DNA of 64,000 nt from Cardiocondyla obscurior (Eukaryota; Arthropoda; Insecta; Hymenoptera; Formicidae): the NCBI RefSeq assembly GCF_019399895.1, contig NC_091881.1, forward strand, positions 374,501 to 438,500, written 5' to 3'. Shown in pieces: positions 51,488 through 62,473 of the stretch. Made by a program: the position numbers and the translations under genes. The notes beneath the pieces are model-generated. The model was not told the DNA's origin and did not search any database. It saw only the letters and a program-made list of their open reading frames with translations. The first letter of the stretch is position 1; every line of letters begins with the position of its first letter.

Positions 51488-52773
51488 GTAAGTCCATGAA
51501 CGGCTGTTATATTTTATTCCGACGTGGCGCTACATACTCCGACAGACATTTCGTGCACCGTACGCTTAAAGCCGGTTCCACATCGCTCGTATCAATTGCG
51601 TGCCGCAGTTGAAGTTTTTCCTTTGCCGCGATAACGACTCGATCGGAATACTAGATCGCGACTCGTGAGTGAAATTTCATTCAGAAAAGTGCACTCCAAA
51701 GGAATCGTGCTTCTACGTCCGTAGTTTTATACCTCACTTTTGCCTCAGACAACACAATCCATTTAAATCAAAATCTAACATCCGACCTTTTTATTTCTAC
51801 GAACTGAAAAAAATTTGTTTCCGACTTTAACATCACCTCGTGCGCTGTAATATTTTGCAGAGCTATTGTGAAATAGACCTTTAGGCTGCGATAAACTCTG
51901 GCCTCTATTGCATTCACGTCTCTGGTCGTGATATATTTGAGAATGAAATATTTTTAACTAGTTATAAGACAATGGCCGGACGATAATAATATGAAACGTT
52001 TATATAATGCTGATCCGACAACATAATGATATCTGCTTCGTATGAAATTCTCACACTGGACAAATATAGTGAGTCGGCACGAAAGACATGCCGAATCACA
52101 CACTTAGTGATATCCTGTGTGTTGTAAATACGTGTACAGAATGAAAAACCGGTTCTATTGACGAGTTTTACTTTTTTTTTTTCTTATTTTATAATTCTAT
52201 TAAATTTTACATGTTATATAATTTCTTTATTTATTTATTACTACTTCAAATGAATAAATAAATGTTTAAAATAATTATTCAATTTCAAATAAATTATATG
52301 AAAATGTGATAGTCTATGAAATTGTTTTTTTTTTTTAATCATCGAAAGCAGATAGATTATTGAACAAAAACGGTGCAATTTACAATGGAAAAGTGAATAA
52401 AAAATAACAGCCGGATTGTGTCGAACGAGGATTGTAAATAATTAAGAGAATTATCTCTTTTTTTTTCGCTCTTCAGCCTGCATTTTTCTCGTCAAGTGAA
52501 TTTATACTGCTCTGTATATGCATATTCAAAAAGCATTCTGCCAGCAAGTCTCGAGAGACCTGTGTTGAAGGACCTATTATTTTATTCCGTGCATTCTGAT
52601 ATCAATTAAAAAATCAAGTGAATGAGTAAGTAATACAATTTCTTTTTTGTTTTTTTTTTTTAATTTTTTCAAGAAAATATTTAATCACACCTTGTCACTC
52701 GATATCACGAGCCGCGATAAAGTTACTTGTGCTGCGAGAGAGAGAAAAAAAAAACGGCTGAATCTGTTTTTAG

Positions 52774-55700
52774 TGGCCAAATGGTACGAGAAAGATAAGT
52801 GCGGAAAATATATTGTGCGAAGATTGCCAGTTGTCGAGTGGCTGCCGCGATACAAGCCCACGTGGCTCTTTCAAGATGCATTGGCTGGTATCACGGTCGG
52901 TCTAACCGCCGTACCTCAAGGTATCGCTTACGGAACCGTCGCCGGCTTAACACCTGAGGTAAGGATAGCGAGGAAAAAAAAAAACGGTTGCCACATAAAT
53001 CTCGTGCCATCCCGCGCGTAACGCGAACGATTCTTTTGCACGCCTGATTATTAATTTATTAAATAATACTCTTTTAAATAACCTTTCTTTTTTTTTTCTT
53101 CTCTTATATGCTAACATATAACTATTGTGATCTTATAGTATGGACTGTACTCAGCATTTATGGCATCGTTTATATATATTATTTTCGGTTCGTGCGAAAA
53201 TATCACCATTGGTCCAACTGCAATCATGGCTACCATGGTTGAACCGTTGGTAGAAAAATATAATGCTGACATGGCTATACTAATTGCTTTTTTAAAAGGA
53301 TGCATCATTGCACTTTTAGGAATTTTTCACTTAGGTACGTATGAGATACATATTTGGAATGTGTGCTACACGAGACGTTCTTTTCGTTTACTGTTCAAGG
53401 GTTCTTGTTGGATTTTATATCGCTGCCTGTAATTACTGGCTTTACATCGGCCGCGGCAATTAACATAGCGTCTTCGCAATTTAAATCACTTCTGGGTATT
53501 TCTGGGAAAAGCGAGAGTCTTTTGGACGCTTTGATAGCGATTTGTAAAAATTTTGACGAGTTCCGATATGAAGATACATTGTTAGGAATTGGTACAATTA
53601 TTGTACTAGTCATATTTAAGGTATAGAAATCCTTTAAAAATTAAATTCTCATTCTATTACATCATATATTATAAAAAGATGATGATAATTCCAAAAAGAA
53701 CACGATGTGTGTATATATATATATTTTTTTTTAATTTTAGAATGTACCAGGACGGCGTACAGGAACGATCCTACAAAAAATAGGATGGTTCCTTGGTTTG
53801 TCTCGCAATGCGTTCGTCGTAATTATGGGCACTATCATAGCGTATGTTTTTTATATCAATGATCAAAAGCCATTTACTTTAATAGGTGAGTAGATAAATC
53901 ATTCGCTTGGTATTATTTTCTATTTTATTTTTAATTCGCGGAGTAAATTCTTTTCGTATCCAAATATTAATGTATCGTCAAAAAAAAAATTCTTTACTTT
54001 ATACGGGCTGACATCTCAAGACAATCTATCTTTCACGTTGGTGCAGCGAGTTGAATGAAACGAATAACGACAGACAAAGCATTTTAGGTACAATGGGACA
54101 GGGTTTACCGCCGATTGCACCTCCCCCATTTACGACTACCGTTGGAAATCAAACGTACGATTTTTTGGAAATGACTGCCGCAATGGGAACGACACTGTTC
54201 ACGATACCAGTAATATCAACTATTGAACACATAGCCATCGCGAAAGCCTTCGGTAATTACATTTTTATTATTAAATTACTGCTATCGCTTCTACACAATT
54301 TCGAAGAGCAAAAGCTTTAGAGTGGAAAAAATTTTTTTTTTTCGTGTAAAATGTACGATACGTTTTTACGTATCACGCTTTTAGTTTAAAAACGTGTGAT
54401 TTTATTACTAACTTTTACCGATGTAAGAGCATGAGTTTTCTTTTTTTTTTATTAAAATTAACTATGCGCGCGCTGTTTTTTAAAGAATTTTAATTCACGC
54501 AAGTTATTACATTTAAATATTTGTTAATTATAATTTTTTTTTTAATGATAATTACAATTAAGTGATCTACGGCGTGTTGCCGGTACTTACATTTATATCT
54601 TCCGGTTAGGTTAGGTGGTTGTCCATTCGTTCCTTCGTCCGTCCTTCCTTCCTTCCTTCCTTCCCTCCTTCCTTCCTTCGTGATCGCAGAATTCTGGATC
54701 CTCTTCACGTGTTGTAGCACTTCAATTGCAAATCACAAAATCACTAACACTCACTCGGGACACGAACGACCGAAAAACCGACGGTGGATTATCGCGACGA
54801 TTTTTTACGAACGATCATCTGTTCCTTACTTTCGTCGGGTCTTCACTCGAGAGACGAACGACCGAAAGACCGACGGCGGATTATCGCGACGATTTTTTTA
54901 CGAACGATCATCTGTTCCTTACTTTCGTCGGGTCTTCACTCGAGAGACGAACGACCGAAAGACCGACGGCGGATTATCGCGACGATTTTTTTACAAACGA
55001 TCATCTGTTCCTTACTTTCGCCGAGCCTTCATCGGCGGAATAACCGACGTTAAAAACTTGCACCAAGCGGCGAATGAGACGAGCCACGATGTCGAACATC
55101 ACGCTTCGGACGAAATGTTCCCCGCGCACTTTGTCCCTCTAGAGTCCCTCAAAAATCACTCGTCTCGAAACTGCAAATGGCGGCCGCGACGGAGAAGACG
55201 GGCAAGGTGCCGTCCTCACATCCGGGTAATGGCGGTCGTCGGAGTCCGCTGAACGTCGTTGAAAGAGATGGCGAGCGAAGTGGTTGGTAACGCCGAACAT
55301 TCGGCGTAATTCATGTCGGACGCTTCGTGCGCCGCTGCCGCCACATAACCTTGTCCTTCCGAGGTCACTTTTCGAAGCAAGAAAAGAAGCACAGAACGAC
55401 GAGCGGTCCAACTCAGGCGTGCCGAAAATGATTGTCTCTTACCGAACCGACGACGTCGATATTCGTACGCGAGACTTCCTATTCGCGGCTCAAAAATACG
55501 CGTAGTTGCGGACCGGTCCAGCAACACGTCCTCGCGCTTCAGGCTTCACGACTAGACTGAAGGTGACCGGTAGAGATTTCGACTCTTAGAGAACAATACG
55601 ACCGCGTGAGGAAGTGAGACAATCGATAGTCGTTCGTCAATTGACCAGTCTTTCTCGCGTAATCTTTTCGCACCGCCGATTTCAAGGCCGAGTACTGTTT

Positions 55701-58700
55701 ACGTTATTTTGTTATGCTCTCGGCGAGCTTGAGAGCGTCTCGTCCTAAAACAGAATGACAAAACATGCTCAACCTTTATTCACGTGTCTTCTCACTTCAT
55801 TTAATTTAAATCCAATTTTATTTATTGTTACTTTCGTGATATATCAGTCCGCTTAATCTCAGAGAATAATCAAACAATTATTTTAGCAAAGGGAAAGTCT
55901 CTGGATGCTACGCAAGAAATGATTGCCTTAGGTACGTGTAACATTTTTGGATCATTCGTTAGCTCGATGCCAGTCACAGGGTCTTTCACACGGACAGCTG
56001 TTAATCACGCGTCCGGAGTTAAAACACCATTAGGGGGAATATTTACAGGCAAGTAAACTGCGAACAGAAACTTTTCATCTCTTTCAGATTTAACATAATT
56101 TAATGCCTTAATCGACCGTCCGATTATGCAAATGTTTCGTGAAGTAATTAAATTCCTTAGTAAAGACTAACCATTTTTGAGCTATTTGAATCTTAAACTA
56201 CTCGTCATATAAGATCATAATTAAATAAAAAGTCAAATGCGTTCCGGTCTTTCGGGAAAGTCGAGCGCGGAACTAATTTAATTTTTCAGCGAGGAACGCG
56301 AAGACATCTCTTTGTTAATTACGAAACTTTTCTAGGCGGTTTGGTACTGCTCGCGCTCGGTCTCTTGACGTCTACTTTCCGCTTTATACCGAAAGCGACG
56401 CTAGCCGGTCTCATCGTATGCGCTATGTACTACATGCTCGATTTCCCGACGTATAGGTTGCTGTGGCGAGCCAGAAGTAAGTTTCCTAGATTTTTCTCCT
56501 TTTTGCTTCTTTTTTTTTTGCCTCTCTTTTTTTCTTTTTCTTGCCCCGATTCACCTACACGCGATCTAACCAGTGTGGCGTCAATGGCGCACGTCGCACA
56601 AAAGGAGCTGGCGTCAGAGCGAGAGCACCACCCACACTCGGGATGCATTCGCGGTGCATTTGTTCTCGAAAAGCCCGCGTGAAACAATAATGCTCGAGCG
56701 CGCCCTTGGTGGCATTTATTGTTAAGACGGAGCTACCCCGGCTCCCGTTAACTTTTGTCGCGGGCTTCATCTCGAGCTCATCTGCAGCTTCGCGGTGGAT
56801 CCGACGGTATCGGTGCGCGCCCGTTCGCGAATTGCGATCGACGTCATTCTGCGTGGGTAGAAACTACTAGGTAATTTCGCGTATTCAACTTGGATGTATT
56901 AAAACATAAAAATTTGCAAGTTAATTGAAATTGAAACCTCGCTGTTATCGAACTTAGCCTCGAAAATAATTTTAGAAAAAAATAAAAAGAAAAAAAAAAG
57001 GAAAAAAAAGAGGCAAAAAATAATTAAAGTGAATAGATTGAAAAGTATTTGAATTTGCTTTTACAAAATTATGAAGTCTGTAAATCTTTTTAGAGATCGA
57101 TTTCTGTGTGATGATGGTGACGTTGATTCCGTGCGTTTTCCTTGGTTTGGAGTACGGTATCTTAATTGGTATCGTAATCAATCTAGCAGCACTGCTCTAT
57201 TTCTCAGCGAGGCCCTCCATTCAGACGAAAATTGAACAGGTACAGTGATTATAAATTAATTGGCAGTGCCTTCAATATCGAGTAATTTAACATTGCCGTT
57301 TCGCTATTAAAATTACATTCTAGCTCGCCCGTTATTTTTCGAGTTCTTTTGTCGCACATAACAAGTAAATTGACTGCTAACTTTATCGATAATAAAGAGA
57401 AAAAATGTATCCAATATTATTGCAACAAATAAGTGACACCGTCCTCTTAAATCGCTAGCACTATATTTTCAGCTTAACCCAATTTAGTCAAGTTATTATC
57501 GTTTAAACGTAATCGAGACCTATCATCCCTCGTCAGACTGCTACCGGTGAAATCGATACACTTCTCGATACTCTTTGGCCTTCTCGTGCCAACAAATTCT
57601 TCTTTTAAAAATAATTCTCTGCTCTCTCACAATTTTTTTTTATATAGCACATCCAGCATTGTATTCTGTTGAGAGGATTATTTAACATGCATACGACCCT
57701 CTTTTTTTTTTATTTGCTTAAATAACAGATCTTTTTAAATCGGCAAAGTGCCAGTTTATAAATGTGCTGAATACCTACGCATGTTTTTATCAATGTCTGG
57801 AATATTATCGTATTGCAAAGCGACTATCTACGGGAACGAACGATTATAACCCGGTAATATCTTTGTTTTCTTTGTCTCGAATGCAGATCGAAGGGGAAAC
57901 AGTCATAGTCGTTGTACCTGAAGAAGCAATAGCTTTTCCAGCAGCGGAACGTTTGCGTGCTAACATAATGAAGCTTTCCGGAGACAGTGAATGCAACGTG
58001 ATACTCGATTGCAGGAATTTGAAAAGGCTCGATGTTACGGTCGCAAAGGTAAGCAATTAAACTTGACGCGAAAAACTCCAATAACATAAGATGCTTCTTC
58101 AGATAGACTTAAAAAGAAAAAAAACCCAAGCAAGGAATAACCGAACCTTATCAATAACCGGAATTTTTCCTCATCGAATAAACTTCTCATCGAATAAAAC
58201 AATAAAAGAAAAAAAATCCTTTTAATACGTCATCTGACATTTACAGAAATTTATAATTTGTTCGATAACGAGCCTGTTTGACTTTTCGTAAATGCCAAAT
58301 ATTTTAATTGCCTAAAAGTGATCGCGTTTAGATCACCTAGTCCTTATTTCTGTATTATTTGGTAATTTTATGTACACTTGAGATTAAACATTTGACAAGA
58401 GCCGGTTAATGAATTTAACTGCTGGATAATCTACTTTGTTCGTAAAATCGTTACGAATTTGCACTTGTATAAGTATAGTCGGTCGATCTGGTGCACTGTC
58501 ACGAGGTTTGTTCAATAAACAGCGCTCTATACGTGCTGTTATCATAATTTCTAAATTCTTATAACAATCGAATGTATGCACATACATTGAAAGGCAGATA
58601 TGCCTAGACACCGTTCGCCGCGGCAAAACCCGTATCTGCTTTTCAGTTTCCGTACACTGTACAGCTAGCACATTGAATATTACGTACATAATTTACTAGC

Positions 58701-59059
58701 GGAAACCTTTAGAGAAGTGAGTGTACGTCTAAAGTGAGTTTTAAAAATAATACGCTGTTAAATTTAGAAAAAATCCCGTTCGATCCACATATTCGTATTA
58801 TCTGCCGCGCGAGCTTAGTTCTAATTTCGTATACGTTTTATATTATCGCGAGCATACGATGTTTTATTCGTGGGAATAATTTAGCACGTCGCGTTCTAAT
58901 TAACATAAAATCGATCATTTACAGAACGTCAAGCTGCTGGGAAAGGACCTTTCAGTACGTGGACAAACGATTGTTTGTAGTAATTGCTGCGAGAACGTGA
59001 ACGCGACTCTGAAGATCGTAGCGCCTGAATTATTACACGTCAAGGAAGGCAGGAGGTAA
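52774..59059 (+). CDS. SLC26A11: SLC26A11-type sodium-independent sulfate/anion transporter
   Basis: Ten exons are supported: 52774-52958, 53139-53334, 53400-53620, 53741-53885, 54088-54252, 55887-56048, 56336-56476, 57094-57239, 57887-58048 and 58925-59059, about 552 aa. All join in frame. The protein is a multi-pass membrane exchanger for sulfate and other anions. Landmarks: N-terminal VVEWLPRY; TM1 DALAGITVGLTAVPQGIAYG; GLYSAFMASF; the ENITIGPTAIMATM motif; SLPVITGFTSAAAI; the loop KGKSLDATQEM; SMPVTGSFTRTAVNH; FIPKATLAGLIV; and a short cytosolic STAS domain (VILDCRNLKRLD). One intron is GC-AG. The first exon(s) with the start ATG are unresolved. The acceptor TGTTTTTAG at 52773 needs a phase-1 exon upstream, while a read-through from 52674 would be phase 0. 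Assignment to SLC26A11 rather than another insect SLC26 paralogue is likely but not proven. Confidence 0.9.
54603..54680 (+). repeat. TTAGG doublet and TTCC microsatellite
   Basis: GGTTAGGTTAGG (two TTAGG units, the insect telomere motif) lies near 54606 and is followed by a TTCC-type microsatellite at about 54645-54680 (CCTTCCTTCCTTCC, one CCCTCC interruption). Both are in transporter intron 6. Two TTAGG units are too few to claim an interstitial telomere. Confidence 0.7.
54762..55035 (+). repeat. Minisatellite, three units of 92-93 bp
   Basis: Units begin with ACGAACGACCGAAA at 54762, 54854 and 54947. Each contains GATTATCGCGACGA, CGAACGATCATCTGTTCC and TTACTTTCGTCGG. Units 2 and 3 are almost identical; the end of unit 3 degenerates. 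The 93-bp unit keeps all three frames partly open, which yields repetitive Arg-rich translations that are artefacts. It lies inside transporter intron 6 (54253-55886). Confidence 0.9.
55177..55290 (+). CDS. Small ORF, possible internal alternative first exon
   Basis: A 37-codon frame begins with ATG in a strong context (GCAAATGGCG) and reads MAAATEKTGKVPSSHP before turning less ordered. A GTAATG donor after CCGG at 55225 would end the exon in phase 1, which is the phase needed by transporter exon 7 at 55887. That would make an N-terminally shortened transporter from an internal promoter in the surrounding CpG-rich island. Equally, this may be a non-coding chance frame. No homology is recognised. 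Confidence 0.25.
   Translation: MAAATEKTGKVPSSHPGNGGRRSPLNVVERDGERSGW
58586..58648. repeat. Inverted repeat hairpin in transporter intron 10
   Basis: Left arm 58586-58604 (ATTGAAAGGCAGATATGCC) pairs with right arm 58629-58648 (TATCTGCTTTTCAGT) with one or two mismatches and G-T pairs, around a 24-nt loop. The right arm and loop (58612-58655) match 31954-31993, and the right arm matches 59697-59736. It may be a small transposon end or a transcribed hairpin. Confidence 0.65.
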
Positions 59060-59223
59060 TCATGGCTGAGGGAGGCTGATATCTCTCATATGCTCACAAA
59101 TTCGAATGGTATCTCGATATCATCGGGATATCTCGCGCATCTCACGCGATCGCTAAATATTATTAAATTCTAATTAAAGTTCAATCCGTATTAAATTTAT
59201 AATATTGTTCTCTCCTTAAAGTC

Positions 59224-59229
59224 AATAAA
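59224..59229 (+). terminator. Transporter polyadenylation signal
   Basis: Canonical AATAAA about 165 nt after the transporter stop at 59057-59059, followed by T-rich sequence. Confidence 0.5.
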
Positions 59230-59289
59230 ATTCACAATTTGATAAATTTTTCTGCGTTATCTAAGTATTATTTATGTATTTAAACCAAG

Positions 59290-59308
59290 TGTATGTATGT
59301 ATGTATGT
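59290..59308 (+). repeat. GTAT microsatellite
   Basis: Nearly five units of GTAT lie just beyond the transporter's probable 3' end. Confidence 0.75.
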
Positions 59309-59696
59309 ACAAGCCGCTCGAAAAAGAGAAAAAGCTAAGAAATGATGAAATATACAAGTTGCGAGATTTTTATAAAACAATTACATTTTTATTACTCATA
59401 TATGTGCACCTCGTGTAATCTTGTTACGTTCGTCAACCTTTGACAAAGGTGCCTTCCTCTTGTGTGATATTTCATGAACGTTAAGTACTTTCGACACGTT
59501 CCCGCGTGCAACGCAATGTACAACGAAGGGTAGATAAGACGTTTTCTGCGGCGACAGCGGCTAGCAGTACGTAATCCTAGGCGGCAGAGGCAAGGGATGA
59601 GAGAACGAGGAGAAATCAGTCATCGGCAAACCGGCCGGCGCGGTATATACATGCGGAACATATGAAACTCGACGCACACGACGCTAAAAAGTCACG

Positions 59697-59736
59697 TTCG
59701 CTAGCTGTCGTCGCCGTATCTGCCTTTCAGCGTACA
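59697..59736 (+). repeat. Third copy of the TATCTGC/TTTCAG motif
   Basis: Reads CGTTCGCT, then CCGTATCTGCCTTTCAGCG and TACAC. Together with 31954-31993 and 58612-58655 it defines a short dispersed family. The upstream 150 bp also resemble 31765-31950. Confidence 0.6.
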
Positions 59737-59871
59737 CTAAACTCGCGCGAAGTTCGTTTAACAAAATTGTCGTAAATTTCAATATTTTTACGCAATTAAA
59801 AACTATTAATTTAACCGAGAATACGTATTCGAACGTCCAAGTATAATGAACAAATATATTAATCGACTCAC

Positions 59872-60250
59872 CGAAATTGATGCGTCGCCATTACCGCAAT
59901 TGTTGTCCAGTGGCCGAATGTTCCGTTGCTGCAAATATTCACTCGCAGACGCCCCGGTTGATACGTGGTATGTCGAGCAACATCCTCAGCACTTCGCACA
60001 GAGATTCCAGCTCCCGTTGCGTGCGTAAACGACGTCCACAACGCGAAAGAAACACGCGAAGCTTAAATGAAACGCACACGAAACGCGACACACCGTTCCC
60101 GCGCGCGATCCCGGTGTCGATTGATTCATGCGTCTTTGCACAGAGCACGCCACTATTCAGTCGCTCCGTTCGCTCTGCTTGCTCATCCCCACTCTTCATG
60201 TAGGGAGCCTTACTTCTCTCCGTTACAGAAATTATTCTCCGGTGTCTCAA
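59872..60250 (-). other. Possible first exon of a leftward gene
   Basis: On the minus strand an ATG at 59891 in good context (GGTAATGGCG) opens MATHQF and meets a strong donor (CG then GTGAGT) 20 nt later, at 59872. The exon would extend right into a CpG-rich region up to about 60250. It faces away from mRpS22 at 60512, so the two would share a bidirectional promoter. Any continuation lies leftward, antisense to the transporter. I could not find the next exon. The phase does not fit the 48.6-kb trissin receptor exon. Confidence 0.35.
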
Positions 60251-60324
60251 TTACTATCGCGTCTTAAATAATTAAGACTTTCTTCCGTGTACCTCTTTTT
60301 ATCAATTAAACCAACATAATAACT

Positions 60325-60395
60325 CAGGCGCAAGAGGAGAAGCTAGGAGACTCTCCTGCCTACATGCGCATCAATTGCGCAAGAGGGGAAGTGTT
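60325..60395 (+). promoter_or_regulatory. mRpS22 upstream region with repeated GCGCAAGAGG box
   Basis: GCGCAAGAGGAGAAG near 60328 recurs as GCGCAAGAGGGGAAG near 60376, between 120 and 190 bp before the mRpS22 ATG. Position suggests a core promoter element. No TATA box was noticed. Function is inferred from position and duplication only. Confidence 0.35.
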
Positions 60396-60511
60396 GCAGC
60401 CTACACCGCCCTACAAACAGCTGTATTCTTAGCAGATGGCAGCATTCCTTCAGTGTTGTTCAATGGTTGATGCTCTCTGTGAGAGAAATTAATTTTTTTT
60501 TGTTAAACATC

Positions 60512-62048
60512 ATGCTTTCCCGTCATACGAGTAAATTTTTGCGCTATTCCTATTCACGTGCCATCTCGAATTGCCGCGGATTCGCCTCGACGAATGTTGA
60601 AACAGGTATTTTTTACTACTGCATTTATGTGCCGAATATAATTTTAAGGTTATATTCATGCCGCTAAGTAGAAATAATATATTTTATTTTACTCTGATAT
60701 AATTGTAATTATTTTATTTTTTATGCGTTGAAATGCTTTTTTATAATGTGAATATTTTTTTATTTCCGATTTTTCTAATGTTGAATCTCAGCTGGTGAGT
60801 TCTTTAATGTTATTTTTATTATTAACATAGAATGTGTTGAACCTTGTTACTTTTTTGAATGAATTAGAACAGATTTATTGATTGTATTCTGTATAATTTC
60901 CACAGAGTCAGAGAGAGATCCCGCGCCGTTCTTTTTTGACGAAAAAGTTCAAAAATATCTGACGCAATTAACAACAGTGGATTATACTAAAGTTTTTCGG
61001 ACTCGCAAGGATGGACACAAACTCACACCGCCGCAGTATAAATTTATGACAGACGAAGAGCTCGAAGAGGCTACGAAAGCGGCGCAGAGGAAAGCAAGGA
61101 GATATTTGCAAATGCCACCAGTTGTAAAACAGAGAGTAGATTCATCTCTGACGTTAGACAAAGATGTTGCACTGCAGGGTTACGATACCGCTAAATATGT
61201 ATTCACTGATATTTCACAGGGTGTTAGAGATAAAGAAAGATTTATAGTGATTAGAGAACCGGACGGCACGTTGAGGCATGCCACTTGGAAAGAGCGAGAT
61301 CGATTACTACAAACCTTTTTTCCAAAACCAATTAAAGAAATAAATAAACCTAAAATGTTTGAAGGCGAATACTTACAGGTAAAACATTGCTTCTATTTTG
61401 TTCAGCTGAAAAAAGTAATATTCGTGCGAAGTAAATGTTAATAAGTTGCAATTTTCTTTACAGAATTTGTTAAATCGCAAGAAGTACGAATACATCCTGG
61501 ATCGTGCGTGCGTGCAATTCGAACCGGACGATCCAGATTATCAGTCGGTCACCCGAGAAGTATACGAGCATATAAACGTCGAGAAACATTTTGATTTCTT
61601 GAGATCTACGCGTCACTTCGGACCGATGGTGTTTCACTTAGTGTGGACGAATAACATTGACCACCTGCTGCACGAGATGATAGAGACCAGCCGGATTTCA
61701 GATGCTGCACTGCTGATACGTCTGTATCATGTGATTTATCCTACAGCCGAGCCAACGGTTGAGTCGTGCGAGCACATGGACGATGTGGATTTTGTTACAC
61801 ATTACATTAAACTTCTTGAATCACCGAAAAAAGACAAACTTCAGAAACTTCTGCAATCGTACAGAGAACTCCAACGTGAACGTCAAATCGTAGATGAAAA
61901 TGTCAAACGGGCGTACGGTACCTTTTCGGAAACGGATAAAGATATTTCTTTAAGCACAGATGCTTCTTTAGAAGCAGATAAAAGTATTTCTTTAGAAACG
62001 GATAAAGATTCTTCAAATACAAGTAAAGATACTTCGTCGAAGAGTTAA
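60512..62048 (+). CDS. mRpS22: Mitochondrial small-subunit ribosomal protein mS22
   Basis: Three exons join in frame with GT-AG sites: 60512-60605, 60906-61378 and 61464-62048, giving 383 aa. The protein is a metazoan-specific structural component of the 28S mitoribosomal subunit. The N terminus (MLSRHTSKFLRYSYSRAIS) is basic and Ser/Arg-rich, as for a mitochondrial presequence. Conserved blocks shared with human MRPS22 are MTDEELEEAT (79-88), YVFTDIS (129-135), RFIVIREPDGTLR (from 143), an ACVQFEP block, LRSTRHFG (235-242) and LYHVIYP (276-282). The last 38 residues form a Ser/Asp/Lys-rich tail of imperfect repeats (ETDKDISL, EADKSISL, ETDKDSS), which the human protein lacks. Another in-frame ATG upstream at 60467 is not needed and would disrupt the presequence. 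Confidence 0.95.
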
Positions 62049-62064
62049 AGTAAAAATGTAAAAC

Positions 62065-62070
62065 AATAAA
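62065..62070 (+). terminator. mRpS22 polyadenylation signal
   Basis: Canonical AATAAA 17 nt after the stop codon, with T-rich sequence following. Confidence 0.65.
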
Positions 62071-62308
62071 TATATTATTTCTTGTTGAGATATAATTTTT
62101 AATTATTTTTTCATCCTTTGAATTATAGTTTAATGTACTTTAGATGCCAAAAATGAGTAATCAATAATAAAAATTTTAATTGTATCAAATATTTCGACAT
62201 AACACGTTTGGTTTCGAAAGAAAAACTTGTTGAAAAATTAAAAAGAAAAGCAAGTTAGAATATACATATAATGCTTAGCTTACAAATGTCGGAGGATTAC
62301 AAGAGCAT

Positions 62309-62473
62309 TTAATTGTATGCAGTTTTTGATCTCCACCAAGGAAATGCGATGATTTCTTCTTTGATAGTGGTCCGCTGTGCTTCTTTTATAGGACACCCCA
62401 TAAAATAAGAGTGAGACTGCTGCAGTATGTCATGATTTGCTTTATTCGTTGTTCGTAAGGTTGAATTAATCGA
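62309..62473 (-). CDS. Probable last exon of an unidentified gene
   Basis: On the minus strand an acceptor (TGTCTGTTATCCAG) at 62474 opens a frame of 54 codons ending at TAA 62311-62309. Its peptide has the composition of a real conserved C terminus: HDILQQSHSYFMGCP, KEEIIAFPWW, ending SKTAYN. It is not low complexity, unlike the chance frames around it. I do not recognise the family. Upstream exons would lie to the right, between 62.5 kb and beyond the window end; I could not identify them. It converges tail-to-tail with mRpS22, only about 260 bp separating the stop codons. Confidence 0.5.
   Translation of the reverse strand, partial: SINSTLRTTNKANHDILQQSHSYFMGCPIKEAQRTTIKEEIIAFPWWRSKTAYN

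Noticed and set aside
54606..54617. TTAGGTTAGG as an interstitial telomere
   Set aside because: Only two units are present, which is expected by chance in repeat-rich DNA.
54680..55252. 190-codon open frame with 31-residue repeats
   Set aside because: The periodicity comes from the 92-93-bp minisatellite unit. Several frames are open at once, and the region lies within an intron.
59872..59891. The MATHQF exon as first exon of the trissin receptor
   Set aside because: Its phase (two leftover bases) fits no acceptor at the 48.6-kb exon, which also has an in-frame stop shortly upstream.
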